DNA of 64,000 nt from UBA6059 sp040222235. GTDB taxonomy: Bacteria > Bacteroidota > Bacteroidia > Cytophagales > Cyclobacteriaceae. This document shows, piece by piece, positions 33,287-41,410 of the stretch. The stretch is from NCBI GenBank assembly GCA_040222235.1, contig JAVKDO010000019.1:62001-126000 (forward strand), given 5' to 3'. Position 1 is the stretch's first letter. Each line of letters starts with the position of its first letter. The position numbers were made by a program, and so were the translations under genes. The notes beneath the pieces are model-generated. The model saw only the letters and a program-made list of their open reading frames with translations, made no database searches and had not been told where the DNA came from.

Positions 33287-34678
33287 CTAGTTTGGTTTTT
33301 GTAGTATGTTACAATAGTCGTATTCGCTATCGACGTTAATATAGACATCCGCCTGCGCTTTATTAAACCACTCAGATAAAATGCCATTTCTTTTTTCTGC
33401 CTTTGTCGCGCCATAGATTTTTTGATAATCGTCACGCAGGTTGGCTTGATGCGGAGCGATGCGATCTTTGTAGTAAATTATCCTCACAGCCTCGGTACCA
33501 TCGTCCATCCTAAACTCCATCGGTGGAGTAATTGACCCTACTTCTAGAGTGTCAATTGTAAAGAATACAACAGGGTCTAACTCTTCTACCGAAATGCGAC
33601 TAGCGCCAGTAGCATCCGAGAAAAACCCACCATTTGATGAGGTGACTTGATCGTCGGAGTATTCTTTTGCCGCACGTGCGAACGTGATGGAATCGTGCTG
33701 TATTACTCCCTTCAAACTATCCAAATACACCTTGGCGTCTTCCACATCTTGCTGAGAAGAGTTGGGTATGATAAGGATGTGCTTGGAGTTAAATGAATTT
33801 CCCCTGCGCTCGATTAGTTGGATAATGTGAATGCCAAAGTCTGTTTCTACAGGAAAGGAGATTTCTCCCGGCTTCATACTTAAAGCTGTCGCTTCGAACT
33901 CTGGAGCCAGCTCCCCCCTTTTGAAGAAACCAAGAACGCCACCTACAGGACCTGAGCCAGGATCCATAGAGAACTCCTTTGCCAAATCAGCGAAATCTTC
34001 TCCAGCTAGTATTCTCGAGCGAATATCATTGAGCTGTGCTTTTACCTCATCCTTCTTGGCTCGGCTTACTTCAGGTATCTTCACGATTTGTGCAATAGAT
34101 ACTTCAGTTGAAAAGTATGGCAAACTATCTGCGGGTATCTTTTTGAAGAATCGGCGAACCTCGGCCGGACTTACTTCCGTGTCCTTGGTGATCTCCCCTT
34201 GCATACGCTGCACGACTAATTGCTCCTTGATATCATCGAAAAGCTCCTGTCGAAACTCATCGATCTTCTTGCCATAATACTCTTCTATGGCCTCTTCCGA
34301 GCCAATCTGCGAGACGAAGTACTGCATTCTCCGGTCGAGGTTGTCATAGACCTCACTATCCGCAACCACCACACTATCTATCTCCGCTTTAGCGACCAAT
34401 AGTTTGTTGATAATCAGAGATTCAAATATTGAGCATTTGGCATTTCCGTTGTTGATTTCACCTCTAGCGAGAAAATCCATGTATGACTGTTCGAGTTCTG
34501 ACTTCAGCACTATATAGTCATCTACCTTGGCGATGATTTCATCAATTACCACGCCTTTCTCCACCTCTTTCTCGGGTTCAGCTGTACGTTCTGGTTCTGT
34601 TTGAGCCAGCAAGGGCGAACAGAATAGAGATACTAGTGCAACTAGTATTGTATATTTAATAGATTTCAAATGTCTCAT
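33287..34678 (-). CDS. SurA-like periplasmic chaperone/peptidyl-prolyl isomerase
   Basis: This is a 463-residue exported protein with a signal peptide (about 1-26, SPLLAQ), an N-terminal SurA_N-type helical region (about 45-165), and two parvulin (rotamase) domains. The first is well conserved around GPVGGVLGFFKRGELAPEFE and GEISFPVETDFGIHIIQL (about 230-275). The second (about 285-400) contains NGGFFSD. It would assist outer-membrane protein folding. Its start overlaps the upstream lipoprotein gene by 23 bases, so the two are translationally coupled. Confidence 0.9.
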   Translation of the reverse strand: MRHLKSIKYTILVALVSLFCSPLLAQTEPERTAEPEKEVEKGVVIDEIIAKVDDYIVLKSELEQSYMDFLARGEINNGNAKCSIFESLIINKLLVAKAEIDSVVVADSEVYDNLDRRMQYFVSQIGSEEAIEEYYGKKIDEFRQELFDDIKEQLVVQRMQGEITKDTEVSPAEVRRFFKKIPADSLPYFSTEVSIAQIVKIPEVSRAKKDEVKAQLNDIRSRILAGEDFADLAKEFSMDPGSGPVGGVLGFFKRGELAPEFEATALSMKPGEISFPVETDFGIHIIQLIERRGNSFNSKHILIIPNSSQQDVEDAKVYLDSLKGVIQHDSITFARAAKEYSDDQVTSSNGGFFSDATGASRISVEELDPVVFFTIDTLEVGSITPPMEFRMDDGTEAVRIIYYKDRIAPHQANLRDDYQKIYGATKAEKRNGILSEWFNKAQADVYINVDSEYDYCNILQKPN

Positions 34679-35531
34679 TTTCCAACGCCTCCTTGTAGAT
34701 GGCCTCCTGTAGCTCTTTCTTCAAGGCTACTTTTCGTTTATTAATGATAATATTTTCAATATCATCCCTGATGAACTCCAACGGAGATATCTCATCAGAG
34801 ATTTTATAATCAAGCAGTTTTAAGAAATATATATTGGTCTCATCAGAGCTTTCGACAAAACTGTTCGACCTTAGAAACTGTACTTTATTAGGGATACTGG
34901 CCAACGGAGTATTTAATATGACGTCATCAAAATTGACCCAAATGGAGTCTTCCATGAAAGACTTAACTGCGAACCTGAATGAATATGATCTTATATCTTC
35001 GATATCACCCCCAACAGTAAAAGCCCTTATCTGACGTCTAAAATCACTTACTCCTGGAGCTTCTTTAGGTATTTGAGCAAATAGGCATTTGACAATGTTC
35101 TGCTTTAGCAGGAAGTTGTCTTTTTTCTCTTCATAGTAGGATACAATCTCCTCTTCGCTCACCGATTTGCTGAGCCGACCTTCTATCCAGTACTTTTCAT
35201 ACTCATGAATGATCAGTGCGTACCTGTAATCTCTTACCCTACGATCTATTTCGGCCTGATCGATCTCAATAACGCCGTTAGCTTTATTGATGAGTAGTTG
35301 TTTACTTATCCAACCTTCGATATACTTTTTTGCGATAGCGCTACTATCCTCAGCGGTGGCTCCAAAGCTCAAGCCGGCAAGATCATCTCCATAGAGGGTG
35401 ACTTCATCAACGCGTGCTACCGCTTCCCGGCTTGCGTCTTCCTCCTCCTCAATGCTCAGTGGAAGCATGTCACACCCTGATGTGATGATTAGAGATAGGA
35501 GGGCTAGCTGTAAGAGGAATGATTTACCCAT
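34656..35531 (-). CDS. Lipoprotein of the SurA/PpiC N-terminal type, no clear rotamase domain
   Basis: This lipoprotein has about 291 residues with the lipobox ITSGC and a mature N-terminal Cys near residue 19. Its helical body resembles the SurA_N chaperone region (KYIEGWISKQLLINKA near 66-81), but no parvulin active-site block is evident. It probably works with the SurA-like protein encoded downstream with overlapping ends. The ATG at 35531 is preferred to a TTG three codons earlier. The function is inferred from the pairing. Confidence 0.75.
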   Translation of the reverse strand: MGKSFLLQLALLSLIITSGCDMLPLSIEEEEDASREAVARVDEVTLYGDDLAGLSFGATAEDSSAIAKKYIEGWISKQLLINKANGVIEIDQAEIDRRVRDYRYALIIHEYEKYWIEGRLSKSVSEEEIVSYYEEKKDNFLLKQNIVKCLFAQIPKEAPGVSDFRRQIRAFTVGGDIEDIRSYSFRFAVKSFMEDSIWVNFDDVILNTPLASIPNKVQFLRSNSFVESSDETNIYFLKLLDYKISDEISPLEFIRDDIENIIINKRKVALKKELQEAIYKEALENETFEIY

Positions 35532-35579
35532 AGGTTTCAAGGGCGCAAAAATAGAGTTTAACGTATGATTATTAATTAC

Positions 35580-35990
35580 TTAGCTCAGATTCTTTACTAA
35601 TCGACAGACATTTTTACCTGACCTATGGATGAATTGTACATCGTCCATGATGCGTTTCACCAGAAGTAATCCAACCCCTCCTTTGCGCTTAGCTTTGATC
35701 AGTTCGTCCATTGAAGGCTCTTTATATTCACTAAGATTGAACCCTTCGCCATGATCAAGTATTTCAAAGACTATCTTTTCAGCATCATATGCTATACTCA
35801 GCTCGAGCGTCTCACTCGGATTGCAGTGGTTTGAATGAATAATGAGATTCGCGCACACCTCGTCTACTGCGAGGATCACTTTATTTGACTCGGCCTCAGG
35901 AAAGCTGTGTTTGGCCAGTATATCACTGACAAACTGCCTGATTTCCTTCAGTCGATCCTTAGTGCACGATATCTTCAGGTTATAGGTCAT
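35580..35990 (-). CDS. Anti-sigma regulatory factor-type serine kinase (HATPase, RsbW-like)
   Basis: This is a 136-residue GHKL ATPase of the RsbW/SpoIIAB class. The N box is VDEVCANLIIHS (about 43-54), the G1 box is ILDHGEGFN, and the G2 box is KRKGGVGLLLVKRIMD. It would phosphorylate the STAS partner encoded upstream, whose 3' end it overlaps by 11 bases. A sigma-B-type target is not expected in this phylum, so the output partner is unknown. It is the last gene of a three-gene module. Confidence 0.9.
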   Translation of the reverse strand: MTYNLKISCTKDRLKEIRQFVSDILAKHSFPEAESNKVILAVDEVCANLIIHSNHCNPSETLELSIAYDAEKIVFEILDHGEGFNLSEYKEPSMDELIKAKRKGGVGLLLVKRIMDDVQFIHRSGKNVCRLVKNLS

Positions 35991-36321
35991 TCGCGCTTTT
36001 AATAGCCTCTTCTCTTGTATCTACAATGGTGAGCAACTGATCCAATCCCAGTATTTGAAACACCTGAAACACCTTTTCCTTCATCCCAAATAAGACCATG
36101 GTCATTTTCTTGGCTTCCAGATCGGAGATATAAGACATAAACACTCCCAGCCCTGCCGAGGAGATATACTCAAGGCCCGTAAGATCCACGGCTATCCTGG
36201 CTCCTTGCTCGAGTGCTTTACCCACTTCTTCATCAAGAAATATCGATGAACTCGCATCTATTTCTCCAGACACTTGTAGTACACTTACTTCTCCTTCTGT
36301 ATCTCGTTCTATATTTAGCAT
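35980..36321 (-). CDS. STAS-domain anti-sigma factor antagonist
   Basis: This is a 113-residue SpoIIAA/RsbV-like protein. The phosphorylatable Ser lies in LEYISSAGLGVF (about 49-60). It would be phosphorylated by the HATPase downstream and dephosphorylated by the SpoIIE-type phosphatase upstream (6-base gap), which gives a complete partner switch. Confidence 0.93.
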   Translation of the reverse strand: MLNIERDTEGEVSVLQVSGEIDASSSIFLDEEVGKALEQGARIAVDLTGLEYISSAGLGVFMSYISDLEAKKMTMVLFGMKEKVFQVFQILGLDQLLTIVDTREEAIKSANDL

Positions 36322-36327
36322 TTCTTA

Positions 36328-38376
36328 TTATCTAAATTTCACCACCACCATCGAATAGTCATCATCCAACGAATCCTGTTCGCAAAACTCATAAAGCGTC
36401 TCGAAAATCCCGTTAGATATCTGCTCTGGTGTCTGGTCAGTAAATTTCATCAGTGCGTCACTTAGTCTTTCGTACCCGAATTGTTCATTGTCGCCGTTGG
36501 CGGCCTCTGTGATACCATCGGTGTAGAGCACGATGATATCTCCGGCACTGTACTGAAACTCATTGACTTGTACGTATTTTTCAAAGTTGGAGTTTCTCAG
36601 TATCCCAAGACCCAACCCTTTGTTTTTGAAGTACTCGAGTTGGTTGTGCTGAGCCGAGTAATACAACGTAGGACAATGACCGGCCCTGGCAAAAGACACC
36701 TTCGTCTTACTCGTATTAATTTCAAAGTAGGTAGCCGTAATGAAGGAGGTCTTCTCCAAGCAACGGCTCAATGCATTATTAGCAGCGACCATAAGTTGCT
36801 TAGGGTCAAGACTCATTTGCACAAGGCTATGAAAGATTCCTTTCATTTGCGACATGTGAAAGGCAGCTGAGGTACCCTTACCAGAAACGTCCGCAATGAT
36901 CAGAGCGAGCCTGTCATCATCAAGACGGAAAGAGTCATAGTAATCGCCACCGACCTCATCTGCGGCTACTGAGATACCATGAATGTCAAAATGATCACTT
37001 TGCTCCAATCCACTTGGCAGTAAGCTCTGCTGCACTCGGCTGGCAATCTTCAGTTCTTCCTTATAACGCTCGTTTTTTATTGCCTCATTGATGAGCTGGA
37101 AGTTCTCCAGGGAGATGCTGGCCTGATTAACAAAGGTGTTGATGATGTCAACCATCTCCTTATTGAAACTATCACCTACCTCCTTAAGCAGCGCAATAGA
37201 ACCAATTTGCTTCTGCTTGATGATAATAGGGAAGAGTAGGATCGACTTGAATTTAACTCCCTTGAGGGTTGCAGACAGCTTTTGGGAGTTAGGTACTTGA
37301 TCGAACTCAGTGTTGATCACCTTTTTTAAGGTCGTATTTTTTACCGCTTCCTTAATATCTTCTATCTCAGCATCGGTGACATTGTACTTTGAGAGGATTG
37401 GACTACTATCTTCTGTAATCTCTAGCCATGCCGCATCCGCGAATACTGCACTGATCGTGCTATCTAGAAGGATCTCATATATCTGCTCTTTCTTTTGGCC
37501 GGTAGGCTGAGATTGACTGAGCCGTTGGAAGTTCATAGCCTCCTCAAGTTTCTTTTCAAATACGGAAGAGGTAGGAAGGTTAAAAAGTATCACCAATGCT
37601 GAGATCAGCGAGTAGATTGAGATGAAACTGAAGGAAGCGAGGATGTAGACCGAGTCTAGTAGATCAGTGACCAGCACATCCTGATTGGAATAGTCCACCA
37701 GTCCATCAAGGAAATAAAATAAGTAGATGATGACGAGCACTATAAAGAGAATGCTTTTCCACTTCTGCTTGAAGTTGAGATAGGCCACCCACTTGAGATT
37801 GAAGCTTAGTACCAGTCCCATCAGTATCAATACACCAAGGAGCACATTGAAAAAAGGATCGAAAAGTGCGTATCCGAGAATATCAAAAGCCAAAGCACCG
37901 AGGAGCGAATATTCGAATATGCGCCAGAAGGCTAGAAGGGTCTTGGTCTTTTGGTAGAGAATTAGCCGCTTCCAGACGATCAAAGTAGAAACAGTGAAAG
38001 CAATGATTAACCCAAGGTTGATATGGTAAAAAAAGTTAATGACCAGAGGATTCTTAGCAAGGCTAGTATCCCCAAAAATTGAAAAGATAAACTTGATGGC
38101 AAGTGAGACCACCGTTGTAATCAGGCCCGTCACAAAGACCCTCCAAAGCAGATCAATGAAGTTGACGCTCTCGGCTTTATTGATGCGATACCGATAAAAA
38201 AGCACTATGCTTAGCACAAACAGTCCAAGCGCTATTTTAGGAGCGAAACTAGGGAGGCCAAAAGCAATGTTGTTCTTAGCACTAAAGAGTGCGGTGAGGT
38301 CGAGCAATAGCAGTAGCAACCAGGTGATCACACCCAGAATGACGCTCAATCTTATAACTGCTTTATACCCAAACAT
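36328..38376 (-). CDS. Membrane SpoIIE-type PP2C phosphatase with GAF domain
   Basis: This is a 682-residue protein with about seven to eight N-terminal membrane helices (about 8-270), a GAF-like sensor region (about 290-430), a short coiled linker and a C-terminal SpoIIE PP2C domain (about 465-682). Metal-binding Asp motifs include VGGDYYDSF, IADVSGKGTSAAFHM, LYTDGITEA and DDYSMVVVKFR. It would sense a membrane or small-molecule cue and dephosphorylate the STAS protein. It is the first gene of its operon. Confidence 0.92.
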   Translation of the reverse strand: MFGYKAVIRLSVILGVITWLLLLLLDLTALFSAKNNIAFGLPSFAPKIALGLFVLSIVLFYRYRINKAESVNFIDLLWRVFVTGLITTVVSLAIKFIFSIFGDTSLAKNPLVINFFYHINLGLIIAFTVSTLIVWKRLILYQKTKTLLAFWRIFEYSLLGALAFDILGYALFDPFFNVLLGVLILMGLVLSFNLKWVAYLNFKQKWKSILFIVLVIIYLFYFLDGLVDYSNQDVLVTDLLDSVYILASFSFISIYSLISALVILFNLPTSSVFEKKLEEAMNFQRLSQSQPTGQKKEQIYEILLDSTISAVFADAAWLEITEDSSPILSKYNVTDAEIEDIKEAVKNTTLKKVINTEFDQVPNSQKLSATLKGVKFKSILLFPIIIKQKQIGSIALLKEVGDSFNKEMVDIINTFVNQASISLENFQLINEAIKNERYKEELKIASRVQQSLLPSGLEQSDHFDIHGISVAADEVGGDYYDSFRLDDDRLALIIADVSGKGTSAAFHMSQMKGIFHSLVQMSLDPKQLMVAANNALSRCLEKTSFITATYFEINTSKTKVSFARAGHCPTLYYSAQHNQLEYFKNKGLGLGILRNSNFEKYVQVNEFQYSAGDIIVLYTDGITEAANGDNEQFGYERLSDALMKFTDQTPEQISNGIFETLYEFCEQDSLDDDYSMVVVKFR

Positions 38377-38415
38377 ACACCTGAAACAAGAAAGGGCAAT
38401 TTAATCAAAAGAATT

Positions 38416-38436
38416 CCTCGGGGCTTAACCCTGAGG
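38416..38436. repeat. Small hairpin in the guaB-phosphatase gap
   Basis: An 8-bp stem (CCTCGGGG with CCCTGAGG, one G-U pair) closes a 5-base loop. There is only a weak T-run on the minus side, so it may be a poor guaB terminator or a palindromic repeat. Confidence 0.4.
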
Positions 38437-38447
38437 GCCTATAAACC

Positions 38448-38472
38448 GTCATCCTCGCGCATGCGGGGACCT
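38448..38472. repeat. GTCATCC...GCGGGGAC-type dispersed palindrome
   Basis: The stem TCCTCGC/GCGGGGA with a GCAT loop is preceded by GTCA and followed by CCTGAAT. It resembles the short GTCATTCCCGC-GCGGGAAT intergenic palindromes scattered in many bacterial genomes. A related, degraded one may lie near 63631-63667. Confidence 0.45.
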
Positions 38473-38619
38473 GAATAGAGAATTTGGGTTTTCTTTTGCA
38501 TCTAAAAGATAACAGTGAAGGCCTCATCAGACCTTCTTCAAAGGATTGTTAGCTTCAAGAAATTCTCTATTGATAATTGCCCTTTGATAACCTTAATGAA
38601 TTTTGAGTCGAATAGTTGC

Positions 38620-40089
38620 TTAGCGACTATAGTTTGGTGCTTCTCTCGTTACGTGCACATCGTGCGGGTGACTTTCGACAGCTCCTGCATTTGTAATCTT
38701 CACAAACTTAGCATCATGCAGCGCGTTGATATCTCCTGCACCACAGTAACCCATGCCAGCTTTAAGACCACCAGTAAGCTGGTAAAGCACTTCCTCTACC
38801 ATTCCTTTATAGGGCACACGGCCAACAATACCTTCAGGGACGAGCTTCTTGACATCATCCTCCGCGTCCTGAAAGTAACGATCCTTGGAGCCATCCTCCA
38901 TGGCTTCTACTGAGCCCATACCGCGATATGATTTAAATTTTCGACCTTCATAAAGGATGACTTCACCAGGAGCTTCCTCCGTGCCTGCAAGCAATGAACC
39001 AATCATGACTGTATGTGCTCCTGCAGCAATTGCTTTTACCAAATCTCCGGAAAAGCGAATGCCGCCATCTGCAACAATCTTCACATTTCTACCTTTTACC
39101 GCCTTAGCGGCCTCAAATACTGCAGTCAATTGGGGTACTCCAACTCCTGCGATGATCCTGGTAGTGCAAATACTGCCTGGCCCAACCCCTACTTTGATAG
39201 CATCAGCACCAGCATCAGCAAGCGCAATTGCCGCCTCTGCTGAAGCAATGTTTCCTACAATTACGTCAAGGTCAGGATTCTGCTTTTTGATCAATTTACA
39301 AGTGTCGATCACTCCTTTGGAGTGACCATGAGCGGTATCAATGCTTACCACATCTACACCGGCCTTCATAAGTGCTGCAACACGCGCCTCAATGTCTGCC
39401 GTGATACCAACAGCTGCGCCAACGCGTAATCTCCCGTACTGATCCTTACAGGCGTTAGGCCTATCTCTATTCTTAAGAATGTCTTTATAGGTGATTAGAC
39501 CGATGAGCTTGCCAACCTTATCGACGATGGGCAGCTTCTCGATTTTATGCTCTTGAAGTATTTCTTCGGCCTGATCCAAATCAACACCTGCATGAGCGGT
39601 GATGAGATTCTCTTTGGTCATAATCTCACTCACAGGGATTTTGAGATTTTTCTGAAATCTCAAATCTCTATTGGTAATAATACCAATAAGAATGCCTTCC
39701 TTATCTATCACAGGTATGCCTCCAATGCGATACTGATTCATAATGGCCACAGCATCACCCGCTTTTCCTTCGATGTTGAGCGTGATGGGATCGAGAATCA
39801 TACCACTTTGAGAGCGCTTTACTTTGCGCACTTCACCAGCTTGCTTCTCGATAGACATATTCTTGTGAATGATGCCTAACCCTCCTTCGAGAGCCATGGA
39901 GATCGCCAGACCAGACTCAGTAACCGTATCCATGGCGGCAGACACCAAGGGGATATTGAGCTTGATATTGGAGGTGAGATAGGTGGAGGTATCTGTGTCT
40001 CTTGGGAGAACTTCAGAATACGCGGGCATCAACAGTACATCGTCGTAGGTTAATGCTTCAAAAAGGAGTTTGGAGTTGTCGGAAGTCAT
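38620..40089 (-). CDS. guaB: IMP dehydrogenase
   Basis: This is a 489-residue enzyme oxidising IMP to XMP, the committed step of GMP synthesis. The TIM barrel is interrupted by two CBS domains (about 95-210: ITNRDLRF and LITYKDIL). The catalytic Cys sits in GVGPGSICTTRIIAGVG, and the flap has RGMGSVEAM. The start at ATG 40089 gives MTSDNSKLLFEALTYDDVLL, the usual N-terminus; an upstream in-frame start would add 18 atypical residues and overlap the promoter. It is divergent from pnuC. Confidence 0.97.
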   Translation of the reverse strand: MTSDNSKLLFEALTYDDVLLMPAYSEVLPRDTDTSTYLTSNIKLNIPLVSAAMDTVTESGLAISMALEGGLGIIHKNMSIEKQAGEVRKVKRSQSGMILDPITLNIEGKAGDAVAIMNQYRIGGIPVIDKEGILIGIITNRDLRFQKNLKIPVSEIMTKENLITAHAGVDLDQAEEILQEHKIEKLPIVDKVGKLIGLITYKDILKNRDRPNACKDQYGRLRVGAAVGITADIEARVAALMKAGVDVVSIDTAHGHSKGVIDTCKLIKKQNPDLDVIVGNIASAEAAIALADAGADAIKVGVGPGSICTTRIIAGVGVPQLTAVFEAAKAVKGRNVKIVADGGIRFSGDLVKAIAAGAHTVMIGSLLAGTEEAPGEVILYEGRKFKSYRGMGSVEAMEDGSKDRYFQDAEDDVKKLVPEGIVGRVPYKGMVEEVLYQLTGGLKAGMGYCGAGDINALHDAKFVKITNAGAVESHPHDVHVTREAPNYSR

Positions 40090-40118
40090 GCAAATAACAG
40101 GGGTTATTATTTGCAGTG

Positions 40119-40126
40119 CAAAATTA
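40119..40126 (-). promoter_or_regulatory. Putative -7 box for guaB
   Basis: The minus strand reads TAATTTTG (TAnnTTTG) 29 bases before the guaB ATG. A -33 element was not obvious. Confidence 0.45.
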
Positions 40127-40193
40127 GAGAGTAGCGAGCACATAACACAGCTAGGCTATCTTTTATTTTAGTAAGAATGGCTAGGTTCGCTCT

Positions 40194-40808
40194 ATGGACT
40201 ATATCCTGGAAGGTTTGAGTGGGGGGCTAGCGCAAATGACATGGCTTGAAGCTGTTGCAGTGGTCTTTGGCTTAGCCAGTGTTTGGTATGCACGTCTCGA
40301 AAACATTCTGGTTTACCCTACCGGAATCGTCAGTGTTATCATCTACGTCTACATCTGCGCTGGGGCTAAGCTCTACGCGGATATGGGAATCAACGCTTAC
40401 TACTTTGTGATGAGCGTCTATGGATGGATTATTTGGTCTAAGAAGGTTGACCCGACCCATCACATTCCAATTTCTCGTAATTCCCTATCGGAAAACATCA
40501 GCGCTGGGATCATTCTCATTATTTCATTTTTTGCCCTCAGATATGTCTTGGCCAACTATACGGATAGCGATGTGCCTATCTGGGATTCTATCACTACCTC
40601 GATCGCCTTTGTAGGGATGTGGCTGATGGCTAGAAAGAAATTAGAAAACTGGATAGCCTGGATCATCGCTGATGCGATTTCTATCCCATTGTACTTCTAC
40701 AAAGGACTGTTACTGACAAGCTTTCAGTATTTCGTGTTCCTGATTTTGGCGATCATGGGCTATATCGCCTGGAAAAAGAGTTTGGAACCCAGAAAAGCTA
40801 ATGCTTAA
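40194..40808 (+). CDS. pnuC: Nicotinamide riboside transporter PnuC
   Basis: This is a 204-residue protein with seven to eight membrane helices and PnuC signatures: EAVAVVFGLASVWYARLEN near 18-36, YGWIIWSKK near 75-83, and ENWIAWIIADAISIPLYFYKG near 150-170. The W-x3-D motif lines the substrate path. The next gene encodes a ribosylnicotinamide-kinase-like protein and overlaps by 8 bases, so NR is a more likely substrate than thiamine (PnuT). No riboswitch was recognised in the short upstream gap. Confidence 0.93.
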   Translation: MDYILEGLSGGLAQMTWLEAVAVVFGLASVWYARLENILVYPTGIVSVIIYVYICAGAKLYADMGINAYYFVMSVYGWIIWSKKVDPTHHIPISRNSLSENISAGIILIISFFALRYVLANYTDSDVPIWDSITTSIAFVGMWLMARKKLENWIAWIIADAISIPLYFYKGLLLTSFQYFVFLILAIMGYIAWKKSLEPRKANA

Positions 40809-41334
40809 GAGGGTAGCCATAATTGGCCCAGAGTCAACGGGAAAGTCCACCTTGGCCAAAGACCTTGCGGAGGCGCTTAATACTACTTTCGTACCCGAAT
40901 ATGCGCGCGCATATATCGATCAGCTGGACAGACCATATCAATACGAGGATCTACTCGCTATAGCTCAAGGTCAAGCCGAGCAAGAGGATAGTTGGAGTAA
41001 TAGTGTAAATGAATTCTTAGTCATTGATACGACCTTGACAATCATCAGAGTCTGGAGTGAACATAGGTATGGTAAATGCGACCCTTGGATTCTCGCCGAA
41101 GAGCAAAGGCGGAAGTATGACCTTACGCTGGTTTGTGATATAGACCTGCCCTGGGAGGAGGACCCTCAACGCGAGCACCCTCACCTTCGTGAGCATTTCT
41201 TTGAGGTATACAAAGAGCACGCCGAGGCACACCCACCTTTTGCCATCATTCGGGGGGATCGGCAGGCGCGGGTGAAGTTGGCATTGAAGGCAATCCAACA
41301 ACTCTCCGGGGGTTCAAAACCCCCTGAGAGTTAG
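40801..41334 (+). CDS. NadR-type ribosylnicotinamide kinase (kinase domain only)
   Basis: This is a 177-residue P-loop protein with GPESTGKSTLAKDLAE at 9-24, VPEYARAYID near 32-41 and VIDTTLTIIRVWSEHRYG, which matches the C-terminal kinase domain of NadR. The NMN adenylyltransferase domain of full NadR is absent. It would trap imported NR as NMN. The last 11 or so codons (LSGGSKPPES) lie inside a 33-base hairpin repeat that also supplies the stop, so the original C-terminus may have been altered. Confidence 0.88.
   Translation: MLKRVAIIGPESTGKSTLAKDLAEALNTTFVPEYARAYIDQLDRPYQYEDLLAIAQGQAEQEDSWSNSVNEFLVIDTTLTIIRVWSEHRYGKCDPWILAEEQRRKYDLTLVCDIDLPWEEDPQREHPHLREHFFEVYKEHAEAHPPFAIIRGDRQARVKLALKAIQQLSGGSKPPES
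41300..41332. repeat. 33-bp palindrome overlapping the end of the kinase gene
   Basis: Two 15-base arms pair with one mismatch (C41307/T41325) around a CAA loop. The palindrome is GC-rich with no T-run and encodes the C-terminal residues of the preceding protein. It looks like a small palindromic repeat rather than a simple terminator. Confidence 0.7.
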
Positions 41335-41340
41335 CATGCA

Positions 41341-41377
41341 AGCCTTACCGAGTTTTCAAACTTGATAAGGCTTTCTT
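41341..41377. terminator. Putative terminator between the convergent kinase and metalloprotease genes
   Basis: AGCCTTA (41341-41347) pairs with TAAGGCT (41366-41372), and an inner AGTTT/AAACT stem lies between them. TTTCTT follows on the plus strand, so it could end the pnuC transcript. Confidence 0.5.
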
Positions 41378-41410
41378 GTGACTAAGAGTCATCGACCCTA
41401 TTTGTGTTTT

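Noticed and set aside
33831..34277. 148-codon plus-strand open frame inside the SurA-like gene
   Set aside because: It is antisense to a conserved coding region with Ser/Pro-rich low-quality translation.
40090..40193. TPP or NAD-related riboswitch upstream of pnuC
   Set aside because: The guaB-pnuC gap is too short and lacks the conserved CUGAGA-type thi-box core; nothing riboswitch-like was visible.
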